64,000 nt of DNA from the NCBI RefSeq assembly GCF_011387195.1, contig NZ_CP046919.1, forward strand, positions 1,488,001-1,552,000. The letters are read 5' to 3'. The position numbers were made by a program, and so were the translations under genes. How positions within the stretch are numbered: the first letter of the stretch is position 1; every line of letters begins with the position of its first letter. A model generated the notes under the pieces. It saw nothing but the letters and a program-made list of their open reading frames with translations. It did not search any database and was not told the DNA's origin. Source of the stretch: Streptococcus ruminicola. GTDB lineage: Bacteria; Bacillota; Bacilli; Lactobacillales; Streptococcaceae. This document shows, in pieces, positions 1 to 9,824 of the stretch.

Positions 1-366
1 TCTGGTAAAGACGCTACAAAAGTTGACCGTTCTGCATCATACGCTGCACGTTATATCGCTAAAAATATTGTTGCTGCTGGTTTTGCAAGCAAAGCAGAGG
101 TGCAATTAGCTTATGCTATCGGTGTGGCACATCCAGTTTCAGTTCGTGTTGATACATTTGGTACTAACACAGTTGCTGAAAGCAAATTGGAAGCTGCTGT
201 TCGTGAAGTCTTTGACCTTCGTCCAGCAGGTATCATTAAGATGCTTGATTTGAAACGTCCAATTTACCGTCAAACAGCTGCTTACGGACACATGGGACGT
301 ACAGATATCGATCTTCCATGGGAAAAACTTGATAAAGTCGATGCTTTGAAAGAAGCTGTAAAATAA
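1..366 (+). CDS. metK: S-adenosylmethionine synthase, C-terminal part
   Basis: The frame is open from base 1, so the gene begins upstream of the window; about the last 121 residues are present. MetK makes S-adenosylmethionine from methionine and ATP in the cytoplasm. Seen here are the conserved [18 protein letters not shown] segment near the start, which carries the lysine and aspartate that bind ATP and phosphate in this family, followed by the [12 protein letters not shown] segment and the usual C-terminal [13 protein letters not shown] region. The end is normal and is followed at once by a rho-independent terminator. Identity rests on clear family motifs. Confidence 0.97.
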   Translation, partial: SGKDATKVDRSASYAARYIAKNIVAAGFASKAEVQLAYAIGVAHPVSVRVDTFGTNTVAESKLEAAVREVFDLRPAGIIKMLDLKRPIYRQTAAYGHMGRTDIDLPWEKLDKVDALKEAVK

Positions 367-374
367 ATATAGAA

Positions 375-404
375 ACGTTGCACTGATAGTGCGGCGTTTT
401 TTTA
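375..404 (+). terminator. Terminator of metK
   Basis: An 8-bp stem (CGTTGCAC against GTGCGGCG, with G-T pairs) is followed by a run of seven T. It lies 9 nt after the metK stop codon. Confidence 0.8.
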
Positions 405-481
405 TCCTAGATTTTTTGTTTTAAAAATAAGGGGAAAATCTTTCAATCTTTTGCTAGACTATACAGTAGGAGGTGAGGGTA

Positions 482-814
482 ATGATTTCACGATTTAATC
501 AAACAATGACCTACCTTGAAAGTGTATTAACGACCGAAATTGATAAACAAAAAGTTCAACACTTATCAGGATATTCCTATGCTATGTTTTCTCGCTTATT
601 TTCTGTCTTGGCAGATATGACCTTATCGGAGTATTTGCGTAAGCGTAGATTATCAGAAGCGGTTAATGATTTGAAGATGTCATCTGATAAGGTGATTGAT
701 ATTGCTATGAAATATGGTTATGATTCTGCGGATAGTTTTAGCGCAGCTTTTAAAAAATTCCACGGTTCAACGCCAACTGAAGTTCGTAAGGAATGCCCTA
801 CAAAGTATTTCTAA
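482..814 (+). CDS. AraC-family HTH DNA-binding protein (no effector domain)
   Basis: 110 residues, almost all of it an AraC/XylS-type DNA-binding unit with two helix-turn-helix motifs: the first around residues 20-45 (LSGYSYAMFSRLFS) and the second around 68-95, ending in the family signature YGYDSADSFSAAFKKFHG. The ATG at 482 was chosen because a strong Shine-Dalgarno (TAGGAGGTGAG) lies just upstream; a GTG at 473 would overlap it. A -10 like TAGACT with extended TG lies at 455-460. The protein has no ligand-binding part. The next gene supplies a GyrI-like domain that in Rob-type regulators is fused to such an HTH, so the two probably act together. The targets are not visible. Confidence 0.85.
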   Translation: MISRFNQTMTYLESVLTTEIDKQKVQHLSGYSYAMFSRLFSVLADMTLSEYLRKRRLSEAVNDLKMSSDKVIDIAMKYGYDSADSFSAAFKKFHGSTPTEVRKECPTKYF

Positions 815-820
815 AAGTTT

Positions 821-840
821 ACTTATCATTAACGGTAAGT
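821..840 (+). other. Small intercistronic hairpin
   Basis: ACTTATC pairs with GGTAAGT (one G-T) around a 6-nt loop, directly before the Shine-Dalgarno of the next gene. It could tune translation of the second gene or protect the mRNA; no T-run follows, so it is not a terminator. Confidence 0.4.
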
Positions 841-852
841 GGAGGTAAGTCT

Positions 853-1326
853 ATGAATATCACAATTGAAAAGAAAGCGGCTTTTGCGGTTGCTGGTGTT
901 TTAGCATCGCAGATTGAAAGTAAAGATTGCCCAGGAGTTTGGGATGGACTCTATGCTAAATTTGATATTGCTGATTTAAAAGCATTAGGAAATGGTCAAA
1001 GTTTTGGTGTCTGCTCAGAGCTCTCATCAGGTGTGGGACTTAATTACTTAGCGGGATATGATGTTACAGATAAGAAAAAGGCACAAGAGTTGGGCTTGAG
1101 TCTTTTAGAAGTAGCAGAAACGCAGTATGCGATTGTTCCAGTCAGAGGCAATGTTCCAGAGTCTATTCACGAAGCCTGGAAATATGTTCTTGAAGTATTT
1201 TTTCCAGAAAATGGTTATCGCCACTCTGGTGCTCCAGATTTTGAGGTTTATGCAGAAGGAGATATTCACGCTGAAGATTATGAAATGGCTTTGTGGATAC
1301 CGATTGTTAAAGAAGAGGTTAAATAG
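853..1326 (+). CDS. GyrI-like / AraC effector-binding domain protein
   Basis: 157 residues forming one GyrI-like small-molecule-binding domain, the type found at the C-terminus of Rob/BmrR-like regulators and as stand-alone proteins. Visible signs are the N-terminal strand NITIEKKAAFAVAGV, the central YLAGYDVTDKK segment (normally ...AGV/EV...), the AIVPVRGNVPESIHEAWKYV segment (a common YAVF-x-H-G-x5-l-x2-aW pattern) and a C-terminal DYEMALWIPIV strand. ATG 853 sits 7 nt after GGAGGT. The gene follows the HTH gene with a 38-nt gap and a different frame, suggesting a split two-part regulator. The ligand is unknown. Confidence 0.8.
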   Translation: MNITIEKKAAFAVAGVLASQIESKDCPGVWDGLYAKFDIADLKALGNGQSFGVCSELSSGVGLNYLAGYDVTDKKKAQELGLSLLEVAETQYAIVPVRGNVPESIHEAWKYVLEVFFPENGYRHSGAPDFEVYAEGDIHAEDYEMALWIPIVKEEVK

Positions 1327-1528
1327 CTGACCAATATTTTTAATAAAGTCCATCAGTTTGTTACACTTGCCATAAAGTAGACATTTGAAACAGGTTTAAC
1401 CTTGATTTTAAAGTTTTTTGACTAAAAAAGTTTGAAAAATAAAAGTAGTAGTTTCTGCTTATGATATTAAAACACGAAAAAATATGACAAAATCTTAACA
1501 AAGTGTCAAAATATTCACCATAATCAGT

Positions 1529-1557
1529 TTGTCAAATGCCATAATCTATGATAAAAT
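1529..1557 (+). promoter_or_regulatory. Promoter of murA
   Basis: TTGTCA (1529-1534), a 17-nt spacer, then an extended TG-a-TAAAAT -10 box (1549-1557). The predicted start near 1564 leaves a 29-nt leader before murA. The preceding 200 bases (1327-1528) show no gene or clear structure. Confidence 0.75.
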
Positions 1558-1592
1558 GTAAAGGTTGAATTCTAGCAGAAAGTTTTGAATGT

Positions 1593-2852
1593 ATGCGTAA
1601 AATTGTTATTAATGGTGGCAAACCTTTAAAGGGAGAGGTTGCTATTTCGGGTGCTAAGAATAGTGTTGTGGCTTTGATTCCAGCAGCTATTCTATCTGAT
1701 GATATTGTTATTTTGGATGGAGTTCCTGCCATTTCCGATGTTGATAGTTTGATTGAGATTATGGAAGTGATGGGAGCTAAGATTAAGCGAGAAGGCGAAA
1801 CGCTTGAAATCGATCCACGTGGTGTTAAAAATCAACCAATGCCATACGGAAAAATCAATAGCTTGCGTGCTTCTTATTATTTCTATGGTAGTTTGCTTAG
1901 CCGATTTGGTGAAGCGACTGTTGGACTTCCAGGTGGATGTGATCTTGGGCCTCGTCCAATTGACCTTCACTTGAAAGCTTTTGAAGCTATGGGAGCTCAA
2001 GTATCTTATGAAGGCGAAGCTATGCGCCTTGCAACAGATGGAGAACCAATTCATGGAGCTCACATCTACATGGATACTGTTAGTGTTGGTGCAACAATCA
2101 ACACTATGCTTGCTGCGACAAAAGCTAAAGGTCGTACTATCATCGAAAATGCCGCTCGTGAACCAGAAATTATTGATGTTGCGACATTGTTGAACAATAT
2201 GGGGGCTCACGTACGTGGTGCAGGTACTGATGTTATCACTATTGAAGGGGTTGAAAGCCTTCATGGAACACGTCATCAAGTGATTCCTGACCGTATTGAA
2301 GCAGGTACTTATATTGCTATGGCAGCAGCAATCGGTGAAGGTGTTCGCATCACTAACGTCCTTTATGAACACTTAGAGAGTTATATTGCAAAACTCGAAG
2401 AAATGGGTGTTCGTATGACGGTTGAAGAAGATGCTATTTTTGTTGAAAAACAGTCAACTCTAAAAGCTGTATCAGTAAAAACATCACCATATCCTGGTTT
2501 TGCAACTGATTTGCAACAACCAATCACACCATTGTTGTTAGTGGCAGAAGGTCGTGGTACGATTTTGGATACCATCTATGAAAAACGTACTAACCACGTC
2601 GCTGAATTGGTGAGAATGGGTGCGGATATTTCAATTGTTGGCGGACGTATTGCTTATCAAGGACCTAATAAATTGACAGGAGCACCTGTTAAAGCGTCAG
2701 ACTTGCGTGCTGGTGCAGCTCTTGTGACAGCTGGTTTGATGGCAGAAGGTCAAACAGAAATTACCAACGTTGAATTTATTTTACGTGGTTACTCAAATAT
2801 TATCGAAAAATTGACAGCCTTAGGTGCTGATATTAAATTAATCGAAGAATAA
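1593..2852 (+). CDS. murA: UDP-N-acetylglucosamine 1-carboxyvinyltransferase (MurA)
   Basis: 419 residues, the usual length. It transfers enolpyruvate from PEP to UDP-GlcNAc, the first committed step of peptidoglycan synthesis, in the cytoplasm; it is the fosfomycin target. The catalytic cysteine is present (C116 in [11 protein letters not shown]), as are the K22-N23 pair in SGAKNS and the [15 protein letters not shown] segment. It starts MRKIVINGG, which resembles the pneumococcal paralogue called MurA; the second copy in this window (17913) resembles MurZ. The ribosome-binding site is weak (AGAAAG). It is transcribed alone, between its own promoter and a terminator. Confidence 0.96.
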   Translation: MRKIVINGGKPLKGEVAISGAKNSVVALIPAAILSDDIVILDGVPAISDVDSLIEIMEVMGAKIKREGETLEIDPRGVKNQPMPYGKINSLRASYYFYGSLLSRFGEATVGLPGGCDLGPRPIDLHLKAFEAMGAQVSYEGEAMRLATDGEPIHGAHIYMDTVSVGATINTMLAATKAKGRTIIENAAREPEIIDVATLLNNMGAHVRGAGTDVITIEGVESLHGTRHQVIPDRIEAGTYIAMAAAIGEGVRITNVLYEHLESYIAKLEEMGVRMTVEEDAIFVEKQSTLKAVSVKTSPYPGFATDLQQPITPLLLVAEGRGTILDTIYEKRTNHVAELVRMGADISIVGGRIAYQGPNKLTGAPVKASDLRAGAALVTAGLMAEGQTEITNVEFILRGYSNIIEKLTALGADIKLIEE

Positions 2853-2879
2853 GAAGGAGCCTTAGGGCTTCTTTTTTGT
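2851..2879 (+). terminator. Terminator of murA
   Basis: AAGAAG(ga)GCC pairs with GGCTTCTT around a TTAG loop, followed by six T, overlapping the murA stop codon. Confidence 0.75.
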
Positions 2880-2912
2880 TTGAATTCTGCTAAACCAAAT
2901 TTTAAAGTCGTG

Positions 2913-2921
2913 TGTTATAAT
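2913..2921 (+). promoter_or_regulatory. Extended -10 promoter, apparently leaderless
   Basis: TG-t-TATAAT with no good -35. Counting 7 nt from the end of the box puts +1 on the A of the ATG at 2928. Confidence 0.6.
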
Positions 2922-2927
2922 AAGGAC

Positions 2928-3482
2928 ATGGATATTTGGACGCGTTTAGGACGTTATGCCTCTTTTGAAACAGAACGCATGTATTTACGTCCTTTTACAT
3001 ACAAGGATAGTCAGGATTTTTTTGAGATTTGTAGCAATCGTGATAATCTTCGTTTTATTTTTCCAAGTCGTGCCACACGTGAGGAAAGTGATTTTCTCAT
3101 GGTTCATTATTTTATGAAGGAACCGCTCGGTGTTTGGGCGATTGAAGACAAAAAAACTCGTAAAATGATTGGTTGTATTCGTTTTGAAAAACTTGACCAT
3201 AATCGTATGACAACAGAAATTGGTTATTTTATGAACCAAGCTTTCTGGGGCAAGGGGTTAATGACAGAGTGCTTAAAAACACTTGCTTTTTTGAGCTTTC
3301 AAGAGTTAGGTCTGCAAAATTTACATGTGATTGCTCATGCAGAAAATATAGCCAGTCAGCGAGTAGCGCAAAAATCAGGTTTTCGTTTGAAGCGTCAATT
3401 CAAAGGAAGTGACCGTTATAGCCGAAAAATGCGCGATTATGTTGATTATCAGTTGAGTAAAGGTGACTATCGTTATGAGTAA
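2928..3482 (+). CDS. GNAT N-acetyltransferase, RimJ/RimL-like
   Basis: 184 residues. The family transfers acetyl from acetyl-CoA to an amine; the substrate is unknown. Seen are the RimJ-type opening FETERMYLRPFTYKDSQDFF (residues 14-33), the core EIGYFMNQAFWGKGLMTECLKTL segment, whose W-G-K-G-L-M turn binds the CoA pyrophosphate, and the C-terminal NIASQRVAQKSGF motif. ATG 2928 gives the start typical of streptococcal relatives; a TTG at 2880 would lie inside the murA terminator. No usable Shine-Dalgarno precedes the ATG. The gene overlaps the next one by 8 nt, so the two are co-translated. Confidence 0.85.
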   Translation: MDIWTRLGRYASFETERMYLRPFTYKDSQDFFEICSNRDNLRFIFPSRATREESDFLMVHYFMKEPLGVWAIEDKKTRKMIGCIRFEKLDHNRMTTEIGYFMNQAFWGKGLMTECLKTLAFLSFQELGLQNLHVIAHAENIASQRVAQKSGFRLKRQFKGSDRYSRKMRDYVDYQLSKGDYRYE

Positions 3483-4758
3483 ACATCAGAAAATATTAGA
3501 GTATCTGGAGAATTTGGCGGTTGGTAAGCGCGTGAGTGTGCGAAGTATTTCTAATCATTTAAATGTTAGTGATGGGACCGCTTATCGTGCTATCAAAGAA
3601 GCCGAAAATCGTGGTATCGTAGAGACTAGACCTCGAAGCGGAACGGTTCGTATTGAAAAGAAACCTGCCGTACGCATTGAGCGATTGACTTATTCAGAAA
3701 TTGCTCGTATCAGTGATTCAGAGGTTTTAGCAGGAAAAGCAGGGCTTAGCCGAGAGTTTAGCAAGTTTTCAATTGGTGCTATGACTCAGGAAAATATCTT
3801 GCGTTATTTGGTTAAAGGTGGGCTTTTGATTGTTGGGGACCGTGAAAACATCCAATTGCTAGCGCTTGAAAAACATAACGCCATTTTGGTAACTGGAGGA
3901 TTTTCTGTCTCAGAAGCTGTTATTCGTCTAGCTGATGAGCTTGGCATTCCTGTCATGGTGACTAATTACGATACGTTTACAGTTGCCACGATGATTAACC
4001 ATGCTTTGTCTAATTTGCGCATTAAGACAGATTTGACAACGGTTGAGCAAGTTTATCAAGTCAAAGCAGAATACGGATTTTTGCACGAAGGTGACACTGT
4101 GCGTGATTTTAACACCTTGATTAAGCAAACCAAGAATGTCCGTTTTCCAGTTATTAATAGTAAAAATCTTGTTGTCGGTGTTGTCAGTATGTTTGACGTT
4201 GTTGATAAGGAAAATAACGTTGATATCAAAAGTATCATGTCTCGCAATTTGATTGTCGCTAAACCGCAAGCGAGTCTGGCTAACATTAGTCAAAAAATGA
4301 TTTTTGAAGATCTTAATATGCTGCCAGTTGTGGCTGAAGATTTGACTTTACTTGGAGTGATTACACGCCGTCAGGCTGTCGAGAATTTACAGAACCTACA
4401 GCATTCAAGTCCTTACACTTACAGTGATCAGATGCTGTCTAATTTGAAGCAAGAAGATGGTGTTTACCAATTTATCGTCGAACCAGCGATGATTGACCAT
4501 GCAGGAAATTTTGCGCAGGGTGTTCTGACAGAATTTATTAAGGAAATCAGTGTTCGTGTTTTAACTAAAAAACATCAAAAGAATATCATTATTGAACAAT
4601 TGATGCTTTATTTCTTGCAAGCTGTTCAAATTGATGATCGCTTAATTATTCAACCACGCATAATAACTGAAAAGCGTCGTAGCTCGGTGATTGATTTTGA
4701 AATTCTTTTAGATGATCAAATTGTCGCCAAAGCTCTGGTAACGACAAAAATCAATTAA
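3475..4758 (+). CDS. SpxR/YtoI-like regulator with HTH, DRTGG, CBS pair and hotdog domain
   Basis: 427 residues with four parts in order: an N-terminal winged helix-turn-helix (about 1-60, SISNHLNVSDGTAYRAIKEAE), a DRTGG domain (about 70-185, with the degenerate motif HNAILVTGGFSVSEAV), a pair of CBS domains (about 190-310, ending LPVVAEDLTLLGVITRR) and a hotdog-fold C-terminus (about 320-427). This architecture is that of Bacillus YtoI and pneumococcal SpxR, a regulator of pyruvate oxidase spxB. CBS domains usually sense adenosine nucleotides. ATG 3475 follows AAAGGTGA at a good distance. No spxB is in the window, so the target here is unknown. Confidence 0.85.
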   Translation: MSKHQKILEYLENLAVGKRVSVRSISNHLNVSDGTAYRAIKEAENRGIVETRPRSGTVRIEKKPAVRIERLTYSEIARISDSEVLAGKAGLSREFSKFSIGAMTQENILRYLVKGGLLIVGDRENIQLLALEKHNAILVTGGFSVSEAVIRLADELGIPVMVTNYDTFTVATMINHALSNLRIKTDLTTVEQVYQVKAEYGFLHEGDTVRDFNTLIKQTKNVRFPVINSKNLVVGVVSMFDVVDKENNVDIKSIMSRNLIVAKPQASLANISQKMIFEDLNMLPVVAEDLTLLGVITRRQAVENLQNLQHSSPYTYSDQMLSNLKQEDGVYQFIVEPAMIDHAGNFAQGVLTEFIKEISVRVLTKKHQKNIIIEQLMLYFLQAVQIDDRLIIQPRIITEKRRSSVIDFEILLDDQIVAKALVTTKIN

Positions 4759-4768
4759 TTTTTTCTAT

Positions 4769-4797
4769 CAAAAAGTGACTAGAACGTTACCTTTTTG
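4769..4797 (+). terminator. Terminator overlapping the map promoter
   Basis: CAAAAAGTGAC pairs imperfectly with GTTACCTTTTTG around TAGAAC, with a short T-run. Its right arm includes the first bases of the map -35 box. Confidence 0.6.
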
Positions 4798-4824
4798 ACA
4801 GTTTGGTGACTATCAGTGTATAAT
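4795..4824 (+). promoter_or_regulatory. Promoter of map
   Basis: Consensus TTGACA (4795-4800), 18-nt spacer, consensus TATAAT (4819-4824). One of the two strongest-looking promoters in the window. Confidence 0.85.
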
Positions 4825-4870
4825 TAAGAGTACTGATTCTTTTTAGAGTTTATTATAGGAGATAGATAAT

Positions 4871-5731
4871 ATGATTACATTAAAATCAGCTCGTGAAATC
4901 GAAGCGATGGATCGCGCAGGAGATTTCCTTGCTTCTATCCACATCGGTTTACGTGATGTTATTAAACCAGGTGTTGACATGTGGGAAGTTGAAGAATATG
5001 TTCGTCGCCGTTGTAAAGAAGAAAATGTTCTTCCACTTCAAATTGGTGTTGATGGTTCAATCATGGATTACCCATATGCTACATGTTGTGGTCTTAATGA
5101 TGAAGTGGCTCACGCTTTTCCACGTCACTACATCCTAAAAGAAGGCGACTTGCTAAAAGTTGATATGGTTATGAGTGAACCACTTGATAAGTCAGTGGTT
5201 GACGTATCAAAACTAAACTTTGATAACGTTGAACAAGTTAAAAAATACACGCAATCATATTCTGGTGGTGTGGCCGACTCATGTTGGGCATACGCTGTTG
5301 GTGAAGTTTCAGAAGAAGTTAAAAATCTGATGGATGTTACCAAAGAATGCCTTTATATTGGTATTGAAAAAGCTGTTGTTGGTAACCGTATCGGTGATAT
5401 CGGTGCAGCGATTCAAGAATATGCTGAAAGCCGCGGCTACGGTGTCGTTCGTGATTTGGTAGGTCACGGTGTTGGTCCTACAATGCACGAAGAACCAATG
5501 GTCCCTCACTATGGTAAAGCAGGTCGTGGACTTCGTTTGCGCGAAGGTATGGTATTGACTGTTGAACCAATGATTAATACAGGAACATGGGAAATCGATA
5601 CTGACATGAAAACTGGCTGGGCTCACAAAACCCTTGATGGTGGGCTATCATGTCAATACGAACATCAATTTGTTATCACAAAAGACGGTCCTGTTATTCT
5701 AACAAGCCAAGGAGAAGAAAGAACTTACTAA
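4871..5731 (+). CDS. map: Methionine aminopeptidase, type I
   Basis: 286 residues. It removes the initiator methionine from new proteins. The five metal ligands of the pita-bread fold can be placed: D in LLKVDMVM, D in the GVADSC region, H in VGHGVGPTMHEEP, E in LTVEPM and E in QYEHQFVIT. The protein has an extra stretch of about 25-30 residues between the first two metal aspartates (SEPLDKSVVDVSKLNFDNVE), as in streptococcal MetAPs. It starts 7 nt after AGGAGAT and is followed 1 nt later by the YihY gene, with which it is probably co-transcribed. Confidence 0.96.
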   Translation: MITLKSAREIEAMDRAGDFLASIHIGLRDVIKPGVDMWEVEEYVRRRCKEENVLPLQIGVDGSIMDYPYATCCGLNDEVAHAFPRHYILKEGDLLKVDMVMSEPLDKSVVDVSKLNFDNVEQVKKYTQSYSGGVADSCWAYAVGEVSEEVKNLMDVTKECLYIGIEKAVVGNRIGDIGAAIQEYAESRGYGVVRDLVGHGVGPTMHEEPMVPHYGKAGRGLRLREGMVLTVEPMINTGTWEIDTDMKTGWAHKTLDGGLSCQYEHQFVITKDGPVILTSQGEERTY

Positions 5732-5732
5732 G

Positions 5733-6650
5733 ATGAAGCGAAAGCAATTCTTAGACAAATTATGGTCTAAATTAGAGTGGCAACCGCTGCAAGTTTATTT
5801 AAAACACTACCGCAGTGCTGAGATTGATTTATCAGCAATTGCTGTTGCTTATTATTTACTGCTGACAGCCTTTCCGCTGATTGTCATTGCAGCTAATATT
5901 TTCCCTTATCTGAACATTGATGTTAATATTTTGTTGGCATTTATGAAGAAAAATTTGCCAACTAACCTTTACCCATCGGTGTCGGCTATTACGATTGATA
6001 TTTTTTCAAAACCTTCAGGTAGTATTTTGGGAGTTGCCACTTTAACGGCATTTTGGACCATGTCTAAATCGTTGACCTCTCTTCAAAAAGCAATTAATAA
6101 AGCATATGGTGTAGCGCAACACAGAGATGTTGTCATTGGTCGATTAGTTGGTGTTATTGGGAGTCTTTTGATTCTTTTCTTACTAACTTTCGTTTTACTA
6201 TTTTCGACTTTCTTAAAAGTTGTTTTGCAAATTATCAATTCGAATTATGATTTGAGTGATACGATGGCAACTGTTATATTGCATTTATCACAGCCAGTGA
6301 CAGTTATAACGATTGTTATTGGGCTAATGTTACTGTATTTTATTCTGCCTAACGTAAAAATCAAACGTCTACGCTATATTTTACCAGGGACGATATTCAC
6401 ATCCGTTGTTATTGTGTTCTTGAATAACTTGTTTAGTAGTTATATTTTGAGAACTTTTGAACGAATGGTGGACATTAAAACGTTTGGATCTGTCGTGATT
6501 TTTGTTTTGATGTTGTGGTTTATCTTTCTTGCACATATCTTGATTTTAGGAGCTATCTTTAATGCGACTTATCAAGAAGTACGTCAAGGGAAAATGGAAA
6601 GCCGTCGAGGCGATTTGTTGTCTATCTTGACACAACGAGGAAAAAAATAA
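5733..6650 (+). CDS. YihY/BrkB-family membrane protein
   Basis: 305 residues with about six membrane segments (for example IAVAYYLLLTAFPLIVIAANIF near 30-52 and IGSLLILFLLTFVLLFSTFL near 143-162). The family was once named RNase BN, but that activity belongs to another gene; the role of YihY proteins is not settled. The family-typical pattern of polar residues in the first helix and the C-terminal motif AHILILGAIFNATYQEVR are present. ATG 5733 lies 1 nt after the map stop with no close Shine-Dalgarno, so translation is likely coupled to map. Confidence 0.85.
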   Translation: MKRKQFLDKLWSKLEWQPLQVYLKHYRSAEIDLSAIAVAYYLLLTAFPLIVIAANIFPYLNIDVNILLAFMKKNLPTNLYPSVSAITIDIFSKPSGSILGVATLTAFWTMSKSLTSLQKAINKAYGVAQHRDVVIGRLVGVIGSLLILFLLTFVLLFSTFLKVVLQIINSNYDLSDTMATVILHLSQPVTVITIVIGLMLLYFILPNVKIKRLRYILPGTIFTSVVIVFLNNLFSSYILRTFERMVDIKTFGSVVIFVLMLWFIFLAHILILGAIFNATYQEVRQGKMESRRGDLLSILTQRGKK

Positions 6651-6671
6651 CACCCAAGGGTGTTATTTTTT
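6642..6671. terminator. Bidirectional terminator between convergent genes
   Basis: AAAAAATAACACCC pairs perfectly with GGGTGTTATTTTTT around AA. The A-run and T-run let it work on both strands, for the YihY gene and for the GtrA-like gene. Confidence 0.9.
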
Positions 6672-7088
6672 ATCTTTAAAAACAAGTAATTTACTGAGAA
6701 CGTAATTCAAAACGATGACTAAAACTTGAGCAAAGAGAGTCTCGATAGCATTTACCATCGACAGATTGTCACCGACAAATTGTCCGATAATATGTGGAAA
6801 TTTTGTCACTAAAAGGTAAGCTAAAACTAAGTCAAGAATCAGTGTTGATAGACGAGCAACAGCAAACTTGATTAAACGTTTGAACCAACCTTTTCTAGCT
6901 TGGTTGAAAACAAAATAATCATTGGTAAAGAAAGCAAATACAATAGCTGTAATGTTTGCGATAACGGCAGAAAGAGTTGCTGATTCAGCGATTGAGAAGA
7001 CGATTAAACGTGTCCCCATGTAGACAATAGTTGCCAGAACTCCGAAAAATAGATATTTAAAAACTTCGCTAGTAATTATTTTTTTCAT
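6663..7088 (-). CDS. GtrA-like membrane protein
   Basis: 141 residues with four membrane segments, the size and layout of the GtrA/DPMS family. Members are thought to help move lipid-linked sugars across the membrane or accompany glycosyltransferases. Family signs are the N-terminal FKYLFFGVLATIVYMGTRLIVF, the loop NDYFVFNQ and the C-terminal LNYVLSKLLVFKDK. It is a lone gene, divergent from queT, with no glycosyltransferase beside it, so the substrate cannot be told. Confidence 0.85.
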   Translation of the reverse strand: MKKIITSEVFKYLFFGVLATIVYMGTRLIVFSIAESATLSAVIANITAIVFAFFTNDYFVFNQARKGWFKRLIKFAVARLSTLILDLVLAYLLVTKFPHIIGQFVGDNLSMVNAIETLFAQVLVIVLNYVLSKLLVFKDKK

Positions 7089-7118
7089 AGGACTACTATA
7101 TCAAATTTTTAGTATTTG

Positions 7119-7127
7119 TGCTATACT
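7119..7127 (+). promoter_or_regulatory. Extended -10 promoter of queT
   Basis: TG-c-TATACT; the -35 position (TATCAA, 17 nt upstream) is poor. Transcription would begin about 16 nt before the riboswitch. Confidence 0.6.
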
Positions 7128-7149
7128 TTAAAGCGTTGTCTTGACGACC

Positions 7150-7223
7150 CTTGGTGCTTAGTTCCCTTTCGCCAAGCATATTACAAACGTTGGAAGCTAG
7201 CCTTTCAAACGTCAAAGGAGAAG
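7150..7223 (+). ncRNA. preQ1-II riboswitch
   Basis: The sequence CTTGGTGCTTAGTT, then CGCCAAGCATATTACA, a second stem-loop, and finally GTCAAAGGAGAA match the preQ1-II (COG4708) class from Streptococcaceae. Conserved parts seen are the first stem (CTTGGTG with CGCCAAG), the CATATTACA joining strand and the terminal CAAAGGAG, in which ligand binding hides the Shine-Dalgarno. The optional inner stem-loop (7177-7211) is long: ACGTTtGAAAG-type pairing of about 10 bp. The riboswitch shuts off queT translation when preQ1 is plentiful. It sits directly before a QueT-family gene, the expected target. Confidence 0.92.
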
Positions 7224-7226
7224 AAA

Positions 7227-7736
7227 ATGGAAAAATTCACTATGCGTGATTTTGTTCGAGTTGCCCTTGTTGCAGCACTTTATGTTGTTTTAACAATCAC
7301 ACCGCCTCTAAATGCGATTTCTTACGGTGCTTATCAGTTCCGAGTATCAGAAATGTTAGTATTTTTGGCTTTTTATAATCGTAAATATATTATCGGCTTA
7401 ACAGCAGGTTGTATGATTGCTAATTTATATAGTTTTGGTCTCATCGATGTCTTTGTCGGTGGTAGCCAGACTTTTGTTTTCTTGATGCTAGGTGTAACCT
7501 TGTTTGACCGCTATAAAGATCAATATCTCTTTAATGGTTTATTTAATAAAGCATTCTTTTATTTCTCACTATTATTTGCGGCTTCAATGTTTACCATTGC
7601 TACCGAGTTACATATTGTTGCCAATGCACCTTTCTTGATGACTTGGTTTACTTCAGCTGTTGGAGAACTTGCTTCTCTTCTAATTGGTTCACTTGTCATG
7701 GATAAATTAGCCAGTCGTATTGAATTGACTGCTTGA
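7227..7736 (+). CDS. queT: QueT-family queuosine precursor transporter
   Basis: 169 residues with five to six membrane segments. QueT is the substrate-binding S-component of an energy-coupling-factor importer and is believed to take up the queuosine precursor preQ1. Family features are the opening MRDFVRVALVAALYVVLT and the following segment ISYGAYQFRVSEMLVFLAF. ATG 7227 is chosen because the riboswitch and its AAAGGAG lie just upstream; a longer frame from 7116 would read through the riboswitch. No queuosine synthesis gene is nearby, consistent with salvage. A terminator follows. Confidence 0.93.
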   Translation: MEKFTMRDFVRVALVAALYVVLTITPPLNAISYGAYQFRVSEMLVFLAFYNRKYIIGLTAGCMIANLYSFGLIDVFVGGSQTFVFLMLGVTLFDRYKDQYLFNGLFNKAFFYFSLLFAASMFTIATELHIVANAPFLMTWFTSAVGELASLLIGSLVMDKLASRIELTA

Positions 7737-7744
7737 TATACCAA

Positions 7745-7776
7745 AAGAATTTCCAAAAGTGGAAGTTCTTTTTTTC
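7745..7776 (+). terminator. Terminator of queT
   Basis: AAGAATTTCCA pairs with TGGAAGTTCTT around AAAG, followed by six more T. Confidence 0.85.
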
Positions 7777-7809
7777 TATATAATATCTTCAAAAAATGAT
7801 AAGTTTTAA

Positions 7810-9804
<1,995 letters not shown>

Positions 9805-9824
9805 TCTTTTTGAGGTAATATAAT

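Noticed and set aside
473..1326. Frameshifted single AraC-GyrI gene from a sequencing error
   Set aside because: Each part has its own good Shine-Dalgarno, and a 38-nt non-coding gap with a hairpin separates them; one base change would not join them neatly.
1692..2372. 226-codon open frame on the minus strand
   Set aside because: It lies fully antisense to murA, has a composition rich in Cys, Ser, Phe and Trp, no ribosome-binding site and no recognisable domain; it is a by-product of murA codon use.
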